A stretch of 64,000 bases of DNA from positions 18,556,001 to 18,620,000 of the forward strand of contig JAFFJZ010000001.1 in assembly GCA_018340375.1 (NCBI GenBank), in the 5' to 3' direction. Shown here in pieces: positions 59,176 to 64,000 of the stretch. The position numbers and the translations under genes were made by a program. The stretch comes from Gonatopus flavifemur. Its lineage: Eukaryota > Arthropoda > Insecta > Hymenoptera > Dryinidae. Below the pieces are notes generated by a model, which did no database searches, had not been told where the DNA came from, and saw only the letters and a list, made by a program, of their open reading frames with translations. Position 1 is the stretch's first letter; every line of letters starts with the position of its first letter.

Positions 59176-59592
59176 TGTGAAATTTTCAAAACGATCGAGA
59201 TAGATTTTGTTCACCAGAGTATCGATTCAATTAAAGAAATAGACAACACAATAGAAGAATTAATCAAATAACTGGTTATGTCATTCGAAAGAGAGCTTGG
59301 ATATCATTTCGGATGATCGTATTTGAAATTGAATGTCAAATAAATATGGGCGAGAATATAATAAAATCAGCTTTTCTCGTCCATATTGATCCGGATTCAA
59401 AATCACACTGTTTATATTCATTTCTACTCCCGAAAAAAATTCATCTAGAAATGAGAGGAAAAACCCCTTTCAATCAGCGAAGATATTTCACTTTTGTTTC
59501 CTTTTCCAATTGAGAATATCCCTCTACGATTTTGAACAAATGAATATCGAACAAATGAAAATTCTTTCACTACAAAGACTAACCCTCTGAGA

Positions 59593-59755
59593 CCCTGGCG
59601 AAAATGAAGCGAGCTCTAAGCGTGCATATCCGCCAAATTATTCTCCAGAGGTTATCTATCTCTTTCCACACGAAATATTGGAAAACAGGTAGATAACCTC
59701 TGAAGAATAATTTGGCGGATATCCACGCCTAGAGCACGCTTCATTGTTGCCAGGG
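59593..59755. mobile_element. Hairpin MITE, CCCTGGCGA ends
   Basis: A 163-bp near-complete hairpin: CCCTGGCGAAAATGAAGCG is inverted at the right as CGCTTCATTGTTGCCAGGG, and the arms pair through GCATATCCGCCAAATTATTC and AGAGGTTATCTA to a loop near 59670. It belongs to a local set sharing CCCTGGYG ends (also 60503 and 61062). Confidence 0.85.
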
Positions 59756-60128
59756 AATGGAGAGGAATACTTTCGATACCATATATCAGAGGAGAAGTTG
59801 CATTTAAATGAGTGGGATACTTTTACTTTGATATTAATTTTTTTGGGTGTATGCGGTGTCCAAAGGTTGAGAATTTCGTTGCAAGTCGAAAATTTTGATA
59901 AATTGAATTACTTACTCCCCCCTTGAAAATACAGTGCTTGATTAAAACACAAAACTCATTTTTATCCGTCGTTCAAACAAAAACAAATGTAGCGCCACTT
60001 AACCTTCAATATCTCGCCAACAACTGAACCAGAATATCATGAAATTTTCACACGTATCTTTCGAAGTTTGATACTACTGAAAGAAAAGACATGACATGGA
60101 CGCCGCCATTTGTACCATCTCACGACCC

Positions 60129-60909
60129 CTACACGGAGAGAAAAATGGTGGATTAATCCGTGCTGCCACCTTCATGCAATCATTCTAACTAATAACCATG
60201 GACCGATAGCAAGCAACGCATCGGATTTTTCCATGCGTTGGTTAGAATAATTGCGCGGAGGTGGCGTTCCATCCTACGCTACATTAGAAAATAACCTTCA
60301 ACATCGCACGTTCTTATTTCACCCAGGCCCCTGACACTTCAATGATTTTTCACTAGATTCATATCCATCAAATGTCCTCCATCCGCTAAGGGCGCTGGAT
60401 AACATGTTGGCAAATTTGGAATGAACGCAAAAATTAATCAATGCGCAGATACTCCATCGAACTCGTACGCAATTTAATACGCTTACGTGAGAAGTGTTCA
60501 TTCCCTGGTGAAAGGGAAGCGTGTCATAAAGAGTAACGGAAGCGTAAGCATGTTTCAGATTACTTTCCTAATACTTCTCATATGCTTCCTATCCACTCTT
60601 GGATTACGCTTCCGTGCGTAAAGCCCGGTTTCTATGAAATTGGGGTTTCTTCGGATACGCTTCACACACTTCAAATATACGTTCGAACACTCTTAATCTT
60701 CCACTTGACGCTCGGTATACGCTTAAATCCACGTTCCAAATACGTTCCAACTACGTTCCTGACACTTTCTATTACACGCTTCCCTTTCACCAGGGTTGGA
60801 TTGAAAAGTCCCTGCCAGAGTTAGCGATGGCACAGTCGGTTCTCCCAGAACAGGCCTGATTTCACCGGAATTTCGCAAAGGATTAGCCCACCATTTTTCT
60901 CTCCGTGTA
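60129..60909. mobile_element. Element with TACACGGAGAGAAAAATGG ends, containing a nested MITE
   Basis: TACACGGAGAGAAAAATGGT at the left is perfectly inverted near 60909, and pairing continues through GG..TAATCC. Inside are another inverted pair (TGCAATCATTCTAAC versus GTTAGAATAATTGCGC) and the 60503-60795 MITE. Confidence 0.75.
60503..60795. mobile_element. MITE with CCCTGGTGAAAGGGAAGCGT ends
   Basis: A perfect 20-bp inverted repeat CCCTGGTGAAAGGGAAGCGT closes both ends. The interior repeats TACGCTTCC/GGAAGCGTAA and ACGTTCCAA words. It is nested in the 60129-60909 element and non-coding. Confidence 0.82.
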
Positions 60910-61061
60910 GTAGAAGGAAAACGTGTACACCGTGTGGTAAGAGTGCATCCAAAGTTGAGGGAACGTGTATTGAACGAGAACTGGATCGTAAGGAGGGAAC
61001 GTAAACTGGAATGGAGAAAATCCTACAATCCTGAGTATTGTAGCCGACACGAGTGGCTCGT

Positions 61062-61215
61062 CCCTGGTGGAAATTCCAATTTTGCGAGTTTTTCAGAAAT
61101 GCTCAGAATATTTCCAGAGATTTTCAGAATTATTCTGAATTTTACTGAGAGATGTACAGAGAATGTTCGAATTCAGAGATTCTCAGATATTCTCAGAGAA
61201 ATATTTCCACCAGGG
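61062..61215. mobile_element. MITE with CCCTGGTGGAAAT ends and TCTCAGA words
   Basis: CCCTGGTGGAAAT is inverted as ATTTCCACCAGGG. Between them TTTTCAGA, CTCAGA and TCTGAATT words alternate, another one-word palindrome array. It is nested in 61013-61528. Confidence 0.75.
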
Positions 61216-61244
61216 GTGTTATGGAAAAACATCATTTTAACACC

Positions 61245-61358
61245 GCTGGTCACTGTAGTAACACGAACTAGTCGTGTTTTCGCAGTAGAGAATAGCGTAG
61301 AAAAACGACTTTCTACTCCGAAAACACGACCGGTTCGTGTTACTACAGTGACCAGCAG
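61245..61358. mobile_element. Hairpin MITE, arms of about 38 bp
   Basis: GCTGGTCACTGTAGTAACAC near 61245 is exactly inverted at 61358, and the arms continue through GAAC and GTCGTGTTTTCG, with an AGTAGAGAAT/ACTTTCTACT inner pair. It is non-coding and nested in 61013-61528. Confidence 0.8.
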
Positions 61359-61671
61359 CCCTGCTTAGAGAATCTCATTGAACCGATTGATTCTCATTGA
61401 TTCCAATGCAGAAAACCGATTCAAACTCATCAAAAATTGATTGATGAAATGAGATTCTTTAAGCAGAGGTTGAACCAGTCGTGTCGGCTACAGGACTCAG
61501 TATTGTAGGATTTTCTCCGTGTACACGCTATTATTTTCACCAGGGACTTACTGACCCATGTTTTATCTTTCAGATATCGTAAACTTTTCTTACATCTAAA
61601 AAACATTTCCGGGGTGATTCTTTAGAGATCTAATAGACGTGAAAAAAGTACGCACAAGACGGAATACGACC

Positions 61672-61958
61672 CTTATGAAAAAACCCGATGTCGGAATTTC
61701 ATCGTTAAATCATCAGTTGTATTAATACTATCCGAGATCTATCGTGTTGTTTCATTATCGTATAGGTCCGATAAAAATGCGATATCTACGATAATTATCC
61801 AACTTGAACCCGATATCGGGAAATCATCGGGTTGCTGGTTTTTTATCGGATAATGATGATAGACATCGTATTCTTATCGAACTTAGTTTTCGGATAGTAT
61901 TGATACAACTGATGATTGAACGATGAAATCCCGATACCGGTTTTTTGTATAAGGGGAG
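61672..61958. mobile_element. Hairpin MITE, about 285 bp, ends near CCTTATGAAAAAACC
   Basis: CCCTTATGAAAAAACCCGAT pairs inversely with ATACCGGTTTTTTGTATAAGG at the right. The arms continue through TTTCATCGTT, ATCATCAGTTGTAT and AATACTATCCGA, then ATCGGGTT/AACCCGAT inner words. No clear target duplication; non-coding. Confidence 0.8.
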
Positions 61959-64000
61959 TACCCAAACACATTTCTCAGATGATTGGTGTTCAAAATGGAA
62001 AGATTGATTTCTTCGTGATTCTTCATCATCCTACTCCCTCGAAACAACAAATTTTGACTAATGCCCTTAGAAATCATGAAAAAATCGTTTAAAACGTCGA
62101 AGTCACATTATAAATGATTTTCTAGCAAACAACTCGTGTTTTCTGTTATTCTTTCATTTCGCGCAGTTGAATATGAATCAAACTGAAAATTATTAATGTC
62201 CCCCCTGATTGAACAATCATTCATGGTATGACGTGAGAAAAATGAAAAAACGGAAAGCAGGGAAATATTGCCTACAGCGGTACTTCCTAATATCCGGTGA
62301 GGTGCTCTTGACAACTTGACTTGAGTTTACAGCCTCCTGCGATCTTTCTCCGTTGGAAACATTGAAATGGTGGCTTCGTATTTTATTACGTCAGCAGGAA
62401 TATTTCCATCCGAGAGATGTAAGTTCAATGATATAATACCCACCAAGTCAAGTAGGGCGACTTTGAATGCGTGGAGTAACAATGAGTAAAAGAGGGTAAG
62501 CGATTCGATTTTTTGTGTTACGTGTTTACCAATGTGACTTGTGTTTCATACCTCCTTGCTTTCTAACTTATTTCTTATTATACGCAACAAAGATTTTCAG
62601 ATGTACTCAATCTTTAAAAACGCATTAAACAATTTTTCAGCTTGTGTCAAAACATTTCATCCAAGTATGTTAAAGTATGTTCCATAATTGTATACACGCC
62701 AATCCCTTGTACAGTTATAAATTTCCCGATGTTAATGTGAGAAGTATTCGAATCTCTTCCGGAAAAATATAGACTTTTACCTGCAGGAAGTGTAGGGGGG
62801 ATAAGAAAAGGTAAGGAAATTATTGAATGATAATGGAATAGGAGAGAGATGGATGAGGGAAATGGAAAGACTAGGGAGGAAAAAATATGGGACAAAGATT
62901 GGAGTGCGGTGTAGAAAAGGGAAAAAAAGAGCATGAGAAGTGGGAGACAAGGATCGAAAAGGGAGGTTAAAGGTAAAAGAGTGAGGGATATAAACCGAAA
63001 AAACATGTAAAATAAGTTAAGATTGACAGTGAGTAAACAATGCCATATAGAAAGTAAGAAGAAAATCGGGAAGAGATGTGAAGTTGAGAAATTTCATGTT
63101 TTGGTCAAAAATTCGGTTCAAGTGGAATCTTTTATTTAATGAAGAAACATTTTGAATGGGAAAAAGTATGAGAATTCGTATCGTTGGATGAAAGTTTTAT
63201 AAAACATATTTGAATAATCCAATAGCTTCAAGAGTTGAAAAGCGCAATGGATCTCTTCGAACAGATTTGTATTCTATGTGGAAAAATTCATAAAATATGT
63301 AATTCTGAACCACTTCACAGAAGATATTCCCCTATTTCAGATTTTCCCTGTTCGATACAATCCGGTTATGAGAATCGTGTTTATGTTCACACTAAGGGTG
63401 TGCGAGAACTCGATTCAATCAAGTATTCTTTGTTACTCGCGATTTCTCTGCTAATCAAATTTTATTGATCGAGGTAGTTCATGTCAGTACGAAATTAGAA
63501 AATTTATTATATTTACAAGACGGATTCTCCTAAAAGTCTATAAACAACAGCAATTCCATATTCGTTTCAAAAGTTATTTTAATCAAAAAAGAAATTGAAT
63601 CATATTTGTCCGAATCGCAAATCAATCTCCGAATATCTCTGACCGACGATGATATAATCATCCAGCATGAACCTTTTAAAGAGAAAAATGGTACCGAACA
63701 ATGAATTACGTTAAATGAATTTTTTATGTACTCGTAGTACATGAAATGTATCCGGAGGGATTTCACAAGCGAGCGTTGGTATTCTCATAAAATATGCCAA
63801 CATATGGAAACCAATTGTAGTGACGTGCCACGGATCTCTCTATTCGTGGAGATTTTATCAATTCATAGTACTTTTTACGCAAATGAAAAATCTCGCGACT
63901 TGAATAATGTACAATTTCTATATAATATTTACTCATGAAAGGTCTACCGTTTCTCCTTGTTTTAAACAAGCGACGCATTTGAATATTTCAATGCAAATGA
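61959..64000. other. No gene recognised to the window end
   Basis: AT-rich with a purine-rich stretch at about 62790-62990 on the + strand that produces a long minus-strand ORF of hydrophobic and Ser/Pro-rich low complexity (62647-63006), not a credible gene. No repeats with clear ends. Confidence 0.35.

Larger units (their letters stand above)
61013..61528. mobile_element. Outer foldback element containing two smaller MITEs
   Basis: GGAGAAAATCCTACAATCCT at 61013 pairs with AGGATTTTCTCC near 61520, and TAGCCGACACGA is also inverted. Inside are 61062-61215 and 61245-61358, plus a GATTCTCATTGATT-rich stretch. The 144-codon ORF at 60934-61368 runs through these repeats and is not a gene. Confidence 0.7.

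Noticed and set aside
60934..61368. 144-codon ORF
   Set aside because: It runs through two nested MITEs and the arm of an outer one.
62647..63006. 119-codon minus-strand ORF rich in Leu, Phe, Ser and Pro
   Set aside because: Opposite a purine-rich low-complexity tract; composition explains it.
1..64000. CRISPR array or bacterial operon
   Set aside because: No regular direct repeats with unique spacers, no closely packed ORFs and clear spliceosomal introns; the repeats are palindromic arrays of eukaryotic transposons.

Overview
The window looks like insect DNA, most probably hymenopteran. It is AT-rich and has spliced genes with GT..AG introns, TATA-box promoters and AATAAA signals, and it is full of degraded DNA transposons. 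The link to Hymenoptera rests on three secreted TIL-type (trypsin-inhibitor-like, 10-cysteine) protease-inhibitor genes that resemble the honeybee chymotrypsin/cathepsin G inhibitor AMCI. This is inferred by eye, with no database search. There is no operon structure and no CRISPR array, and I recognised no rRNA or functional tRNA gene.

Genes. All three TIL loci lie on the + strand, and their products begin Met-Ser-Arg. TIL-1 (13268-13644) has a signal-peptide exon and a first half-domain exon, but I find no third exon before the next gene. TIL-2 (23178-33302) has three exons, a histidine-rich N-terminal extension and a 9.7 kb second intron. TIL-3 (39916-41719) is compact and complete apart from a mariner in intron 1. 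In every locus the first intron is phase 1, just after the signal peptide. The second intron is phase 0 and falls between the residues that align with P1 and P1' of the inhibitor's reactive bond. Swapping or sharing the last exon therefore keeps the frame and changes only what follows P1. TIL-1 can be completed in frame only by the TIL-2 third exon (33219) or the more distant TIL-3 one.

Mobile DNA. There are four hAT-like non-autonomous elements, three with exact 8-bp target duplications (7917-9787, 14561-16953, 27158-29202) and one with 7 of 8 bases matching (3679-4422). There are three mariner copies: one nearly intact (40126-41390), one irritans/Himar-like and broken (55586-56989, itself hit by a 109-bp MITE), and one internally deleted (about 47603-48186). 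I also see two reverse-transcriptase fragments (20795-21030 LINE-like, 57541-57861 Penelope-like), two tRNA-like SINE pieces, and many foldback MITEs. A striking class of MITE consists of short terminal inverted repeats around an array of one short palindromic word, with a different word in each element.

Layout: 1-2.8 kb unrecognised; 2.8-9.8 kb repeats; 9.8-13.2 kb unrecognised; 13.2-13.6 kb TIL-1; 14.3-17.5 kb nested repeats; 23.2-33.4 kb TIL-2; 35.8-37.1 kb MITEs; 39.8-41.9 kb TIL-3; 42-50 kb scattered MITEs and a mariner relic; 50.5-54.5 kb unrecognised; 54.5-62 kb dense nested transposons; 62-64 kb unrecognised.
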